Source of the DNA: Ectobius pallidus
Taxonomy: Eukaryota; Arthropoda; Insecta; Blattodea; Ectobiidae
Direction of reading: 5' to 3'
DNA length: 64,000 nt
Assembly: GCA_964059195.1 (NCBI GenBank)
Contig: CAXKWD010000002.1
Span: 54,090,923 to 54,154,922 of the forward strand
The first letter of the stretch is position 1, and each line of letters begins with the position of its first letter. A program made the position numbers and the translations under genes. Shown one piece after another: positions 36,601 to 44,620 of this stretch. The notes below the pieces were generated by a model. The model had not been told where the DNA came from and searched no databases. It was given only the letters and a program-made list of their open reading frames with translations.

Positions 36601-38597
36601 AGGTTGCCTTATTTCAATAAAACGAAACTCTGGGCAACCTGAATATTCACAACAGGACTGACAAATAAGTTTAGAATGAAGGTCATTTCTGATGTATAAA
36701 GCTATGCCACCTATACCTTTACCAGTTCTATCATTACATAGGAGAGTGTAGCCATATACAGTGAAACCTCTATATAACGACCATCGCTGGTTCCACAAAA
36801 AAGTGGTCTTTAAGAGGGGTGGTCTTTTAATAGGGGAAATGCATTTTTATGTCTTGAAAGTGAAAATACAATAGAATATATACGGTACAATACAGTAGGT
36901 GTCTTATGTAACACACAGTTGATTATTACTTACTTTTAATGTATTTAAAATTTGCAGCACAACAATAAGACACTTTAACCTATGCAGGTCAAGAACACCG
37001 AGCCTCTATTTACAGTATACCTGGGTAATGTTTTCCAGGAAAAGAAAGACACGTCTATTTTCCCTACATTACATTTTGCTCGGTGGACAATGAAAGGGAC
37101 TCGTCCAGCACGTTTCTTAGAATCGAGAATTTCAGAACCCCCTCATGTCCACTGAATAAACGTTTTCATAAGAAATAGAATTACACCCCCCCCCCCCCGA
37201 GTCACTGCGATCATGTAGATAATAAAGGCATGAATTCTTAAATGTATTGAAACAAGCAGGTCAGAAGTAGGAGATTGGAATGTGTTCTTTTCACGCCGTG
37301 CGCTGTGCGGTACTTGTACGCTGTCTACTGTAAGGATTTTCCCAGAATGCGAAAAGAAAACAACCCAAAGCATTGTATTGAAAATTGCAGTGCCCACATC
37401 AGTATTTCTCTTCAAATGCTGATTAATGCCTATCATTTGAGTACATTTTTTTTTACGATTTTGGTCGTTATAGAGGAGTTTAACGAAAATTAAACTCTGG
37501 TCGTTGGTCGGGGAGAGGGGTGGTCGTTTAATAGGGGTACAAATAACATTGGCCTTATGGGTTTTACTGTCCGTTCCTAGAAAAATTGGTCTTTAAAGGA
37601 GGTGGTCGCTAAAGAGGGGTGGTCTTTAAGACAGATTTTACTGTAATTACACAACTGGAAGAACTTAGTGATGGTCTGAGCCATGATTCTGATATTAAAA
37701 AAGGAATAATATTAATAGGTGAAAAACTGTGCGAATTTTGTGGAAATGAGAAACAGAAAGTGTGTTAAAATTAATAACTTCCGGTAGGCTATAAAGGGGG
37801 AGCCTGTGAATTATCTTCTCAGCAAGTATGAAGGCAAGGACAGAAGGTGTGTTCACAGGTTATTGTTATTGGTGATAGGGTCTGAACAGTAGTCTAAACA
37901 TTCCAATTATAATTCATCCCACTCAAGTTTGATCCTGTTCAAAACAAAGGGGAGGAGAACTCGCAGAGAGTTCGCATCATGTGACAAAACGTGATTGGTT
38001 AATGTCATTAGCATGCGCCATTACCAGGGTGTGGGTTGCTAGTGTTCGTAAGTTCATGCAACAATAATATCAACATTTACATGTGAAATAACAAACTCTC
38101 ACTAGGATCGTCATCATTATAGTATATCAATTAGCAAACACAACAAAGGATTCATTGTTCATGACGACCATGCGAGTGAGTTGTACTGAGAATAAACAAA
38201 CTACCAATAACATGGTGATGACATGCGTTCTCATGTGCGGACTATGACAGCCACGCCTCTCTGTTTTGAATCTATCATTCTTAAGTGGGATAGAGAATAG
38301 CTGAAAATGTGAAAATCTAGGAAAGAAAAATGCAGATGGCGGAAACTTAAAAAAAAAAACAAGTACTTTAGTAATGGAACTTAAATTTGAAGTAAATATG
38401 AACTTAAGCACATATGCATTTAATCTCATATACCGGTAAGTACTTACAAGACAGAAGTAATGGGTAACAATGTCCCCGTCCAGCTTGTAGAATTTTCCAT
38501 ACTGCAACTCATCATCTTCACACCTATTGCAGAAGATGCAATTCTTTGGTTTTTCCGACTTTGGGAGCTCCATCCTCAGATGACACATACAAAACAT
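2838..38597 (-). CDS. G2E3: G2E3/PHF7-like E3 ubiquitin ligase, seven coding exons
   Basis: Exons (minus strand): 38597-38448, 28603-28502, 26888-26764, 25616-23729, 14097-14023, 5437-5369, 3158-2838; joined they give about 909 residues. Residues 20-49 form a zinc knuckle (CIFC...HYFC). Residues 86-112 form a PHD (CSYC...CCVARC...FHLPC), completing with SFCASHRP an extended PHD as in vertebrate G2E3 and PHF7. From about residue 153 a RING/PHD-type domain follows (CFIC, WFHRKC, CPMC), then a third PHD-like domain (CLLC, HLGC, WECDDC). G2E3 in vertebrates ends in a HECT domain; here there is none. Instead an Asp/Glu run (about 344-366), two SUMO-interaction-like motifs (about 431 and 446) and a long Gln/Ser-rich tail follow. 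Drosophila pineapple eye is the likely relative. Nearly all junctions are phase 0. Symbol is by family; exact orthology is inferred. Confidence 0.88.
3159..5368. other. Intron of the G2E3-like gene; no clear element
   Basis: AT-rich intron sequence with a short poly-G tract at 5224. I see no coding or repeat structure that I can name. Confidence 0.6.
5369..5437 (-). CDS. G2E3: G2E3-like coding exon, 69 bp
   Basis: AATGTTGTAG acceptor, 23 codons (GEQTVNQPSLLLVPQEPDQQ, then NAM), donor ATG|GTAGGT. Phase 0 at both ends, so it could be skipped without frameshift. Confidence 0.75.
5687..5954. repeat. Fold-back element with near-perfect 108-bp arms
   Basis: Arms at 5731-5838 and 5844-5951 are reverse complements with about one mismatch, separated by a 5-nt loop. 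A 12-bp direct repeat (TTCTCTTGATTT) at 5675-5686 and 5955-5966 flanks it and may be the target duplication or microhomology at the insertion. It lies in the intron just upstream of the exon at 5437. Confidence 0.85.
6186..6615. mobile_element. PIF/Harbinger-type MITE, TTA target duplication
   Basis: Terminal inverted repeats start TG(G/C)C(T/C)GGTTTCTA and extend about 45 bp including TTACC(C)ATAGGTAA words. The flanks are TTA at 6183-6185 and 6616-6618. A 3-bp TTA duplication is diagnostic of Harbinger. Copies of the internal GGGTAAAT word recur within the element. No coding capacity seen. Confidence 0.65.
6822..7944 (+). mobile_element. TIR transposon with ATAT 4-bp TSD and transposase remnant
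   Basis: 31-bp TIRs begin GAAGAGTCCACTGC and end GGAATGTCA; flanked by ATAT on both sides. The motif GGGGAATGTCA recurs internally at about 6991 and 7021 and reversed at about 7700. Between the ends a plus-strand frame holds the C-terminal part of a transposase (see 7057-7680). Possibly Sola-like from TSD length and G-R-R termini; that is inference. Confidence 0.8.
7057..7680 (+). pseudogene. C-terminal remnant of a transposase
   Basis: Readable segments are ELPEH, a stop in place of a likely Trp, VFESARMKPSPYHVVHVDQA and LVEHRSSWNGLWETSVMV, up to a stop at 7495. After a gap or frameshift, SDLLQISWEKFSDLQQLK and EYYNALPHRKK follow. The order (an A-R/K-K-x-PY-x-V segment, then a DL-x-x-L segment, then FYNxL) resembles a transposase-like family common in arthropods and cnidarians that I know only as uncharacterised proteins. 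Broken by stops; not a host gene. Confidence 0.5.
8222..9552 (-). mobile_element. Full-length mariner element, 1331 bp
   Basis: TIRs of about 28 bp (CGAGGC(A/G)TGTTTTTTAAGTA...) differ at one position and are flanked by TA (8220-8221, 9553-9554), the mariner target duplication. Size is typical of mariner. A transposase runs nearly end to end on the minus strand. Confidence 0.95.
8321..9399 (-). pseudogene. mariner transposase with one frameshift
   Basis: Two overlapping frames (9399-8743 and 8779-8321) together give a transposase of about 352 residues, normal for mariner. Present in order: N-terminal helix-turn-helix region (MVRKWVRAFKDGRTNVHDEE), GDETW with the first catalytic Asp, HDNARPH with the second, and YSPDLAPSDYHLF with the third, exactly 34 residues later (DD34D). 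The C terminus YDKCLNIHGNYVEK is intact. The only visible break is the frame change between 8743 and 8779, so this insertion is young. Confidence 0.93.
9972..10369. repeat. Long inverted repeat, about 168-bp arms
   Basis: Arms at 9972-10139 and 10202-10369 are reverse complements with scattered mismatches, separated by about 62 bp. Outer ends read TGAATGTA. This looks like a fold-back MITE; I cannot assign a superfamily. Confidence 0.8.
10955..11330. repeat. Inverted repeat with about 105-bp arms
   Basis: The left arm (about 10955-11062) and right arm (about 11211-11330) share TTTCTAAATTACCTTTGATT, GCATGCTACCAT and TTAAGTTACTTTAAGCAC in opposite orientation. The right arm overlaps the hAT-like element beginning near 11074, so the region is nested. 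Confidence 0.7.
11074..11675. mobile_element. hAT-like MITE, imperfect TSD
   Basis: Ends CAGGGCCTAGATTTTG and, reversed, CAGGGCCCGGATTTTG. Flanking octamers ATTACGAC and CTTAAGAC match at six of eight positions. Words of the type GGTCATTTT recur inside. A related end (TCCGGTCCCTA) also lies at about 10921. Confidence 0.5.
12111..12180 (+). repeat. tRNA-derived SINE head
   Basis: Box A-like TAGCTCAGTGGTTAGCG and box B-like GGTTCCGAGTTCAAATCC are spaced as in a tRNA. The flanks do not close an acceptor stem, so it is a tRNA-related retroposon, not a tRNA gene. Confidence 0.55.
12580..12629. repeat. (ATT)n microsatellite
   Basis: About 16 ATT units. Confidence 0.95.
13010..13203 (+). mobile_element. 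LINE 3' end
   Basis: The stem-loop-like segment CCACAAGCTCCTGCTCTTTC is shared with the 3' ends of LINEs at 33110 (reversed) and 61140. An AT-rich stretch ends in AATAAATAAATAAAT. No coding part is recognisable upstream. Confidence 0.55.
13216..13390 (+). repeat. tRNA-derived SINE
   Basis: Box A GGCGCAGTTGGTAGTA and box B GACTTCGATCCCGG are followed by a body with GTCGATGGCACTTATGTGTG and AAAGAACTCCTGCAGGACAA, ending near 13390. Typical composite SINE structure. Confidence 0.75.
14023..14097 (-). CDS. G2E3: G2E3-like coding exon, 75 bp
   Basis: Acceptor TTTTGTAG, 25 codons beginning YGDSYGQPVMLMMPQEQLPT, donor ATT|GTGAGT. Phase 0 at both ends. Composition (Gln, Met, Pro) fits the flanking tail exons. 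Confidence 0.75.
15710..16383. mobile_element. hAT MITE with perfect 8-bp TSD (TTAATCAC)
   Basis: Termini TAGAGATGC and GGTATCTCTA; octamer TTAATCAC at 15702-15709 and 16384-16391. Short words like TTTCGCATAAA recur within. Contains a direct duplication of about 48 bp at 15910-16007. Confidence 0.85.
15910..16007. repeat. Tandem duplication, about 48 bp
   Basis: Two near-identical copies starting GGCCTATTTTATTCTAAATT and ending TTTTGAGGAAGA, back to back. Confidence 0.85.
17895..18327. mobile_element. hAT MITE with perfect 8-bp TSD (ATAAATAC)
   Basis: Termini TAGGGATGGGTCGATACC and, reversed, TAGGGATGGGTCCTCGATAC. The octamer ATAAATAC flanks at 17887-17894 and 18328-18335. Both ends are packed with tandem variants of CGATACT, likely transposase-binding repeats. 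No coding. Confidence 0.92.
18336..20095. other. Intron sequence, nothing recognised
   Basis: AT-rich, short frames only. I see no splice-supported exon or element ends here. Confidence 0.55.
20104..20935. mobile_element. hAT MITE with perfect 8-bp TSD (ATAATGAA)
   Basis: Termini TAGGGACCGGATTTTTAGG and, reversed, TAGGGACCGGATTCTTAGG. TSD ATAATGAA at 20096-20103 and 20936-20943. The first about 155 bp is duplicated in tandem (20104-20257, then from 20258), so a second terminus lies inside. TTTAGGTTTTT words recur throughout. Confidence 0.92.
20944..22600. other. Intron sequence; apart from the duplication, nothing recognised
   Basis: No exon with splice support and no paired element termini that I can see. 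Confidence 0.5.
21491..21592. repeat. Tandem duplication, about 55 bp
   Basis: Two diverged copies sharing ATTATATTATAA, TTCTTCTATTCTTGTAGGA and TGCTTCT. Confidence 0.7.
22621..23268. mobile_element. Diverged TIR element
   Basis: The left end CTGTATATACCCGAATACTA continues CCCGC. The reversed right end reads CAGTACCATAAGTACTCGAA, then CACTACCTGC. They pair over about 28 bp with mismatches, and ACCC-AATTTTTCG words occur near both ends. Possibly a Tc1/pogo-type remnant; no clear TSD. Confidence 0.45.
23729..25616 (-). CDS. G2E3: G2E3-like main exon: RING/PHD domains, acidic run, SIM-like motifs
   Basis: After a T-rich acceptor (TTTTTTAG) the first base G completes a Lys codon, and SFCASHRPTQ finishes the extended PHD. 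The exon holds 629 codons: RING/PHD domain, third PHD-like domain, Arg-rich segment (RRPRRSWRGPRRR), poly-Asp/Glu run coded by GAA/GAT repeats, hydrophobic cores VITLDSDDD and VIVITDDD followed by acids, then a long Asn/Gln/Ser-rich region. It ends ATG|GTAAGA in phase 0; reading through gives a stop at 23669. Confidence 0.92.
25766..26640 (+). mobile_element. Degenerate pogo/Tigger-type element
   Basis: A pogo-like left end (CAGTCAAAACCATTTATAAC) precedes a plus-strand transposase remnant at about 26085-26330. With breaks it reads EEKLHN, RLEKGETNASIIKELGV, SKMWKDKI and PLKIVP, the helix-turn-helix of Tigger/CENP-B-type transposases. Stops and a frame change inactivate it. Lies in the intron between ligase exons at 25616 and 26764. 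Confidence 0.6.
26400..26499. repeat. Tandem duplication, about 53 bp
   Basis: Two copies share GTAATTATTTTGTGTATAGA and GTACGTGCTGTGA. Confidence 0.85.
26764..26888 (-). CDS. G2E3: G2E3-like exon encoding the PHD core
   Basis: Acceptor TGTATTCCAG, 41 codons plus two bases, donor AA|GTGAGT. It contains CSYCKLTGASLGCC, VARCKKKFHLPCGL and HQYFGQF, matching the extended PHD of G2E3/PHF7. The split Lys codon (AA + G) joins exactly to the exon starting at 25616. It is hidden from simple open-frame searches because other frames give longer ORFs. Confidence 0.9.
27053..27119. repeat. Compound trinucleotide microsatellite (AGC/AAT/AAC)
   Basis: Runs of CAG, AAT and AAC triplets. Confidence 0.95.
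28502..28603 (-). CDS. G2E3: G2E3-like exon, 102 bp
   Basis: Acceptor ATCTTTGCAG, 34 codons (LLSSNMEQNGRDNEGILGFL, REDILKELKRGKRL), donor TTG|GTGAGT. The GFLxEDIxKE segment is a signature of G2E3/PHF7 between the zinc knuckle and the PHD. Confidence 0.9.
29001..29448. mobile_element. TIR element with ATAT 4-bp TSD
   Basis: TIRs begin GAAGGGTACAGGGGAAGAAG and end GCGGAATGTCA, flanked by ATAT on both sides. The left TIR plus about 60 bp is repeated in direct orientation from 29224, leaving a third TIR copy inside. The TIR has the same layout as the element at 6822 (starts GAAG, ends GGAATGTCA), so the two are related. Confidence 0.85.
29453..31290. other. Intron sequence, mostly featureless
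   Basis: Apart from a short direct duplication (GCCTACATCCAG, AAATACCACTTGAA at about 30172 and 30206) nothing is recognised. Confidence 0.5.
31296..31605 (-). repeat. tRNA-derived SINE, full length
   Basis: On the minus strand a tRNA-like head has box A TAGCGTAGTGGTTGAGG and box B GGGTTCGATCCCCG. A body follows with GGTCGACTCAGCCTCTAACA and GGGTAAAGGCGGCCGGTGCG, ending near GCCTCCATGGCCTGTAATAG. The body is shared with the copy at 50478. Confidence 0.85.
34371..35121. mobile_element. TIR element with AATT 4-bp TSD, inside a LINE
   Basis: Ends GAGGGGGTCAGCGC and, reversed, GAGGGGCTCAGCGC, continuing CAACA(A/G)TGGTCTA(A/T)CCC. AATT flanks at 34367-34370 and 35122-35125. CAGTGCAACAGTGGTCTAAC recurs inside near 34873. 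Removing the element and one AATT restores the LINE frame GFNNYFANIGHHIASS, which proves both boundary and TSD length. No coding. Confidence 0.92.
36331..36540. repeat. Fold-back repeat, 100-bp arms, 10-bp spacer
   Basis: Arms 36331-36430 and 36441-36540 pair with few mismatches (core GTCTTTGAGT, CCTTGATATAGACCACGGCA). Sits in LINE-derived sequence in a ligase-gene intron. Confidence 0.88.
36759..37643. mobile_element. pogo-like MITE, TA target duplication
   Basis: The left end is CAGTGAAACCTCTATATAAC, followed by GACC. The right end reads, reversed, CAGTAAAATCTGTCTTAAAG. TA flanks at 36757-36758 and 37644-37645. GGTGGTC(G/T)(T/C)T words recur at both ends and inside (36820, 37500, 37600). 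Inserted in the endonuclease part of the LINE. Poly-C at 37187. Confidence 0.82.
37730..38447. other. Intron sequence next to the first coding exon; nothing recognised
   Basis: No element ends identified. The long frame reading out of the exon here is intron read-through. Confidence 0.5.
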
Positions 38598-38608
38598 TTA
38601 TTTTAGAT
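38448..38608 (-). CDS. G2E3: G2E3-like first coding exon with zinc knuckle
   Basis: Acceptor TTTGTTTCAG at 38609-38611; a TAA directly upstream of ATG 38597 in frame means translation starts in this exon, at 38597 (MFCMCHLRMELPK) or 38573 (MELPK). Encodes NCIFCNRCEDDELQYGKFYK and VTHYFCL, donor CTT|GTAAGT. The acceptor shows that a 5' untranslated exon lies further right. Confidence 0.85.
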
Positions 38609-39009
38609 CTGAAACAAATTTTTAAAAACCCAGTAAGACACCAATTCTAAACATTTTCATTTCTCTAACCACAAATTCCAGCAAAAACAATAAACTGCTA
38701 CTAAAATGAAAGCAAGACAGACATAGTGTGTTTCCTGTTGTGTAGGAACCAATAGCTTTACACACAGGATGAACAAGCGTGAAGTTAATGAAAGGTAGCA
38801 CAAGGTTTGTGACATAATCCAGGTTAGTTCAGTGACAGGTAGCTCTAGTGGTAACACCATAAATACTGTCAACATCAAGTTTCCTACAGAGATTGATTAA
38901 GCACATTGTTCCCCCACCTTCCCCATGTCATGAGTCATCTTGTGAGTAACCAGTACAAATTATGTGATTTTAGGTTATGCAAGTGCCCACTCCATCATTT
39001 TTTTTTTTC

Positions 39010-39226
39010 ATTTTGCATATTTTTAGGAATAAACAGAGTTTATACATGAATTCTATAGATTCTAAAGAACGTTACAAGCTAAATATGGCAGTTTTTCAAG
39101 CTTGCAGAGTGTCGAATATCACTGATTTTTCTTACATTCCATGTTTTTTAGGAAGAAACTTATTTTCTATATGAATTCTATTGGTTATTTAAAGAATACT
39201 ATGTTAAATATGGAAATTTTTTGTGT
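39010..39226. repeat. Diverged direct duplication, about 85 bp
   Basis: Segments near 39014 and 39140 share TGAATTCTAT, TTCTAAAGAA/TTTAAAGAA and AAATATGG in the same order. Confidence 0.4.
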
Positions 39227-40539
39227 TTCTAAAAAATCACATACAGTACAGCAAGCAGAGTCAAAGCATCCCCCTAAAATCAAATAATTGGCATAAGCCG
39301 AGAATCTGCTGCTCACTAATCTCCTCTTGACTTTGCCACTGCAATGACTTCGATGTCATGGCAACAGCCCTTAGTCCTGCCTACTGCTACCATACACCTG
39401 CACCCCTGCTGTCAAGCTTCTTTAATGATGCCACTATAGCACACTATTGTCAGTGTTATTTTCATTTTAAAGGCACAAAAAGCAGCTAAATATGATGTTA
39501 TATTAAGGAAAGCGAAAGAAACATAAGCCTAGGAACAGTAACATTGAAATGGAATTAATTCAAAGCAAATTGTTTGTAGTACTTGATAATGATTTTAGCA
39601 TATTTGGTGAAAGTTTAATTCTCACGGAAAAACGTGTACCTGAATTTAAATGAGTTCAGTCTTTGCTAAAAACAGAAAATATACAAGTTGAAAGATCGTA
39701 GCCGCTTCCGGACTACAAAGGAATATAAATGGATAGGGGAGACACTGTTTCAAAAGAAGACAACATTATTTAGTTGTTCCTAGTAATAAAACCCAGGTGC
39801 CATCGAATAAATTGTGGAGGCCTGTGAAAAGGTGAAGCTCTGGCTTAAACTATGAGATCTCAGATAAGACACGATTGCTTCTTGTGAATAGGATTTTAAG
39901 GCTATGCAATAGTGGTTTTTAAGCTACGGAATAAATGCGTAAACATGCGTTGTAAGAACTTAAAATCGTGAGAAAAAGAATATATATATAATTAATGTGT
40001 GAAAATTTTGTGTCAACTCCCTCTAGTTAAGAATTCGTGATTTCATTGGCTGAGTTGCAATTATGGCAATCGCCAATTAAATCACAGAAAATAAATGTGG
40101 CCAATACGCAATCAGGAGAGGCGTATATTTTAGGGTAAAATAGTTAGTTGATTTTTGTCTTGGTAAGGTAAAGGAACACTTCTCAAATATATCCGATAGA
40201 GTGAGGTTGTGAAAAGGACTTCTAAACTATATCCGATAGGGTAAGGTTGTGGGATCACTTCTCAGCCATGTTCGGTATGTAAAGTAATACTCAAGAAAGC
40301 TCATGTGTGCTAGAATAATTAGAATAGAGATAAAATAACATAAAGAACCAAGTGTTGTTTAGACTAGAGGTACACAACTGCCTCATAGGGAATTATAGGA
40401 ATGTTTCTAGTATAGATGTACACCACAAGGCGTACAGTGTATTAGGCTCGTTGTGGCCTAAGAAATAGACGCACACATGAATAGCTTGCAAAATAACATT
40501 AAAGGACCGTAATTATAAAATCAACATCGATATCATATA

Positions 40540-40850
40540 AATGAAGTATCTCTTCAGGTGTACCGTGACTTCATGTAATTTGTACTACTTGTTTAGTTGA
40601 ACAATAAACTGAAGAATTTGTTATATCAGAAATGACATGTACAGGTATAGTTATTTCTATGACAACGATCGTCCAGCCCTGCTTTCCAATCATCTACCCC
40701 GAGACTGGACCACATCATGCTTGAAGATCGACTGCTGCCGAGGAAAGAGGGTAATTATAAATACGCTAAAATAAATCAGTAGAGGACTTATAGCCCTTCA
40801 CGCAACATTACTACCACAACTGGTGCCCAACAGTGAGGCTGTAATAACAT
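40540..40850 (+). mobile_element. Possible LTR retrotransposon remnant
   Basis: AATAAACTGAAG and later CACAACTGGTGCCCAACAGT, the latter like the junction of an LTR end with a primer-binding site (TGGTGCCCAAC). No paired LTR or gag/pol frame is visible, so this is a weak call. The rest of 38.9-41.1 kb shows nothing else I can name, except a tandem CTATATCCGATAG repeat near 40184-40230. Confidence 0.3.
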
Positions 40851-41149
40851 AGAATAATTTCTCCTTCAACATTTGCTTGTGATGTGAGCACCAAGCAACA
40901 GATGACTGAAAAACTTGAAGTATCCCAACTATGGGTATATTTAGGTGATTTAAAGAAATAAAGATCATAAAAACCTACCCCAACGGGGATCCACTGAGAT
41001 TCAAACCCGGGTTCCAGTGATGGAAGGAAACTTAGAATAATTAACCTTTGGAAAAATTAAAGTCTTAGATATTTTCTCTCCACTTAACAATAGGCCTAAT
41101 CTTTTGAAGAAGGTTTTTTCTCTAAATTTTTTAAGGATCCAGAGCCGAT

Positions 41150-42295
41150 ATTAAGTTCCAGTAGAAAGCCTCGATAACTGCTGAGACACTATCACAAGAG
41201 AAATTAACTCTATCTCGGAAGCTGAACCTGTATGCATCTCAGTTTGGATTTAGAAGTGGCATGTCCACTGAGAATGCTACATTTCAACTTACTACAGAAA
41301 TACTGGAAGCGTTAGATAAAAAGAAATATGCTCTGGGAATGTTCTGCGACTTAGTTAAAGTCTGACTGTATAAATCATGAAATATTACTTCAAAAATTGG
41401 ATCATTATGGGTTCGATAATTTAACACTTAAGTGGTTAAAATCATATCTTTCTGATAGAACTCAAAAGGTAATAATAAATGGAAATGAATCTAACTTAGG
41501 GTTTAGTTTTAAATTTATCACTTGACAAGCAAACTTAGATTTACCTTTGGTAATCCGGACGGCCGTTACGCACTACTTTAGTGCATCATCAGCGGTTTTC
41601 GAACTGCTACTGGTGGGTGCCTGTGTTGTACGCCTAGGTGGTGTGGGTGTTGCGTTGGTCTTGAAGTGGGAGTGGGAGTATTTGGTGGTGTTTGAATATC
41701 AGGTATCATGTCAAAAAGTGTGTGATTTGAAGTGTAGTTGGTCATTCAAATCACTGAGTTCAGCGTGCTTTGCTTTAAGAATTTTGAATAATATATTAAA
41801 ACAGGATGCATTACTTATGGTATATTTTGCATATTTTCACTCGGTAATGAGGTACGTGGGGCAACTCTTCCCATAGGGAGAAAATATTTAGATTACAAAA
41901 GCGGGCAATAAGAATAATATGTGGAAAGAAAAAAAAAAGGGAATCTTGTAAACCGATATTTTAAAAATTAAAAGTCCTCACTCTTACAGGGGAGTATATA
42001 CTCTGTTATGTGTTATATAGTGGATAATATTGATAAATTTCAAACTAATTTTAGTGTACATGGACGTACTACCAGATACTGTACATGAATGATCTACACA
42101 GACCAAATAACTCGTTAAAACTCTTTCAGAAGGGTGCTTATTATTCTGCAGTACAGAAATATAACAAGCTTCCAAACAACATTAAATTGTTATATATTCA
42201 AAGAAAGAGCAAACCTTTCAAAACATCTGTCAAGGAATTTTTAATAACTCACACCTTCTACAATTTGCAGGAATATTTTCAGCTTGGATAAATTT
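41150..42295 (+). mobile_element. Degenerate LINE (RT and C-terminal pieces)
   Basis: Plus-strand pieces: LNLYASQFGFRSGMSTENAT and ALGMFCDL (reverse transcriptase), then an unrelated segment at about 41515-41730, then ALRILNNIL, LQKRAIRIICGK and the typical C terminus KYNKLPNNIKLL...FLITHTFYNLQEYF ending near 42291. Many stops; inactive. Confidence 0.72.
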
Positions 42296-42407
42296 GGCAG
42301 CTTGCAGTTTCTGTAGGCCTATATTATTGTTATAACATGCATGTATTTTTTTATCTGACGTGTTCTATATCCTTGAGCCCCGCTCAACACAGGATCTACA
42401 GGACGAG

Positions 42408-42665
42408 ATATCTACACCTACATCTACAAGAACATTTTCTAAAAAGGTGCCAGTGCCGTGTGGATACAAGAGGGAGACACAATTTCCAACATCTCTTGTG
42501 ATGAGGTACATAGATATTTTCATTGCAATTTTAAGTGTAATCGTGAGAACCAGAATCATTACACAGTTAGCGGCTTTATTTGTATACACATTTCACCCCG
42601 ATCGCTCGGGAGTTAGAGCTGTGGCTGCCACGACACAGAAACCCACATGACTGGCCAACTCCTAT
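42408..42665 (+). repeat. Half copy of the CAGTGAGTC TIR family
   Basis: Shares AGAACATTTTCTAAAAA, GGTGCCAGTG, GATGAGGTAC and CCCGATCGCTCGGGAGTT with the element at 43931-44620, in the orientation of its right half. The terminus itself is eroded. Confidence 0.75.
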
Positions 42666-43179
42666 GTGAAACACACGTTTTATAGTACGAAATTAAAAAT
42701 AATTGATCAATGTTACCCCACTCCTCAATAACAAGAAGGTGAAAAGGGAGAAATATAGGTGAATGATAGTTTCAGGTCATACAGCACCAAAGCTCCGCCC
42801 ACTTTTGCCCACTTCCCCTGGCTGCCTAGTCCTGTGCACACCTTTACCCTGGATATGAACCTGCTCAATCGCAGCACTGCAGCTCGTTGTTGTACCCTTA
42901 ATCATATGTGCTAATTACAAAAGGAAACAAAAATGACCCTTGTACCATATAAAAAATACAATCACTAGAGCCTCTTGAGCATTACTCAGGACCAGAAACG
43001 TCATAGTGATATTGTCCAGCAAAGAGTTTTAGACTTGAAGGGTATGCCACCCACAAGACGACTTAATACAACAAAACTGACCCTTCCATCAAAATGGCTC
43101 TTTTCATAGCCAACATAATATTTCACAATTATAAAAAACTACCCGTGCACCAAAACGGCAATCTCTCATGTATTATAAG

Positions 43180-43500
43180 CTCTCTAAACTTAGATGAATT
43201 TTCCTTTCACCGCTCAGCAATCACTCATGGTGTAGGGTCAAGCCTTCTAGCTAGTGTAACTTCAATGTTTGGATACCTGTCAATGCATAAAATTTATGGT
43301 TAGGAATAGGTCCCAAATAGGACAACCTACAGGTAGGGTGAAGACAAGGTGAGAGAAAGGTGAGAGAAAGGGTAGGTAGGTAGGTAGGTAGGTAGGGTGA
43401 AGAGAAGGTGAGAGAGGGAGGAAAAGGAAGTCAAGAAGAGAAGAAAGGAGAAATAAATTATTTAATTTTTTCCCTCTGAGAAGAATCTGCTACACCTTTG
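43180..43500 (+). repeat. SINE-like repeat with (AGGT)n tract
   Basis: Shares TAGGAATAGGTCCCAAATAG with copies near 45060 and 48180 (reversed). Followed by tandem AGGT units at 43374-43396 and a purine-rich AGAGAAGGTGAGAG tract. Confidence 0.55.
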
Positions 43501-43930
43501 CTGCCCTCCTTACTCCTACTGACTAATGGGACCCACCTAGGGGCGCAATTTGAACTACAAGGGACACTGCACAACGCCATCTAGTAGGTAGAAGGTGAAA
43601 CAGGGAAAAAAATTCTCCTTTCTTCTCCTCCTTTTCCTCCTCCTACCTCCCTTTCTCTCACCTTCTTGTCGCACTTTCTACCATTGGGACTTAGTCCTTC
43701 CCAGGCAGGTCCTGTTACAGAATTGGTGGAAAGAGCCTTGGGCGTGACCTAAAATTGTTTCTGGCAAAAGATAGATTTAGGTCTTGCACCAGCCAAGCTC
43801 CGCCCATCCGCTCGCTTCTGAGCCAATACACACACCACTGCATGCTTCCCCTAAATCTCCTATCATGGCTATGTACTTGCTCAGTGCCTATACTGCAGCT
43901 GACTAGGCCCATTGTAGCCTTCCTCTTATA

Positions 43931-44620
43931 CAGTGAGTCCCACGCAAGAGTTGGCCAATGACGCGGGTTTCTGGATCGCGGCAGACACAGCTCCAACTCC
44001 CGGGCGATCAGGTTAAATATCTACGCTAATGAAGCCGCGATCGGTGTAATGATTCAGGTTCTTACATTTACAGTTAAAATTATAATGAAAATAACTACGT
44101 ACCTCATCACAAGAGATGTTAGAAATGTTCTTCTCTTGAATACACACAACACTGGCACCTTTTTAGGGAATTTTCTTTCACCCGCGTAAGTTCACCTTCC
44201 AAGATAAAGTTAATTTCTGTTGTGATACTGTCTTTAAGTTCTTCTAACAATAGCCTATGTGACTATTATTTATGGGGAACTTTAAAAATAAATTGGATAG
44301 GTCAATTCCCCACACATTAGAACATTAGAAGAGAAATTAACTCTATCTCACAAGCTGAACTTACGCGCGTGAAAGAACATTTTCTAAAAAAGGTGCCAGT
44401 GTTGTGCGTATGCACGAGGAGAACATTTCTAACATCTGTTGAGATGAGGTACGTGGTTATTTTCATTGTAATTTTAACTGTAAATGTGAGAACCTGAATC
44501 ATTACATCGATCGCGACTTAATTAGCGTAGATCTTTCACCCGATCGCTCGGGAGTTGGAGCTGTCCCCGCTGCGACACAGAATCCCGCGTCATTGGCCAA
44601 CTCTTGCATGGGACTCACTG
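43931..44620. mobile_element. TIR element, CAGTGAGTC ends, TA TSD, about 260-bp arms
   Basis: Ends CAGTGAGTCCCACGCAAGAG and, reversed, CAGTGAGTCCCATGCAAGAG, between TA dinucleotides. The inverted arms extend about 260 bp (to 44195 and from 44365). A related element lies at 49773-50270 and a half copy at 42408. TA target and CAGTG start suggest Tc1/mariner type. Confidence 0.85.

Larger units (their letters stand above)
33060..37730 (-). mobile_element. CR1/Jockey-type LINE, degenerate, broken by three insertions
   Basis: Minus-strand pieces occur in order. Endonuclease segment 36750-36562: DRTGKGIGGIALYIRNDL. FNNYFANIG linker, split by the element at 34371. Reverse transcriptase pieces 34175-33903 (VVVPIYKMGD, NYRPISFLSSS) and 33880-33653 (FDTVNHSSLLDELEAM, GIPQGTILGPILF). 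The YADD region is missing. The 3' end near 33110 has the AGCTCCTGCCCTTTCGGGG hairpin motif. Inserted within are elements at 34371-35121, 36331-36540 and 36759-37643. Fully inactive. Confidence 0.8.

Noticed and set aside
38127..38447. Extension of the first ligase coding exon to a 156-codon frame
   Set aside because: The donor at 38447 (CTT|GTAAGT) and perfect match of the next exon show that this is intron read-through.
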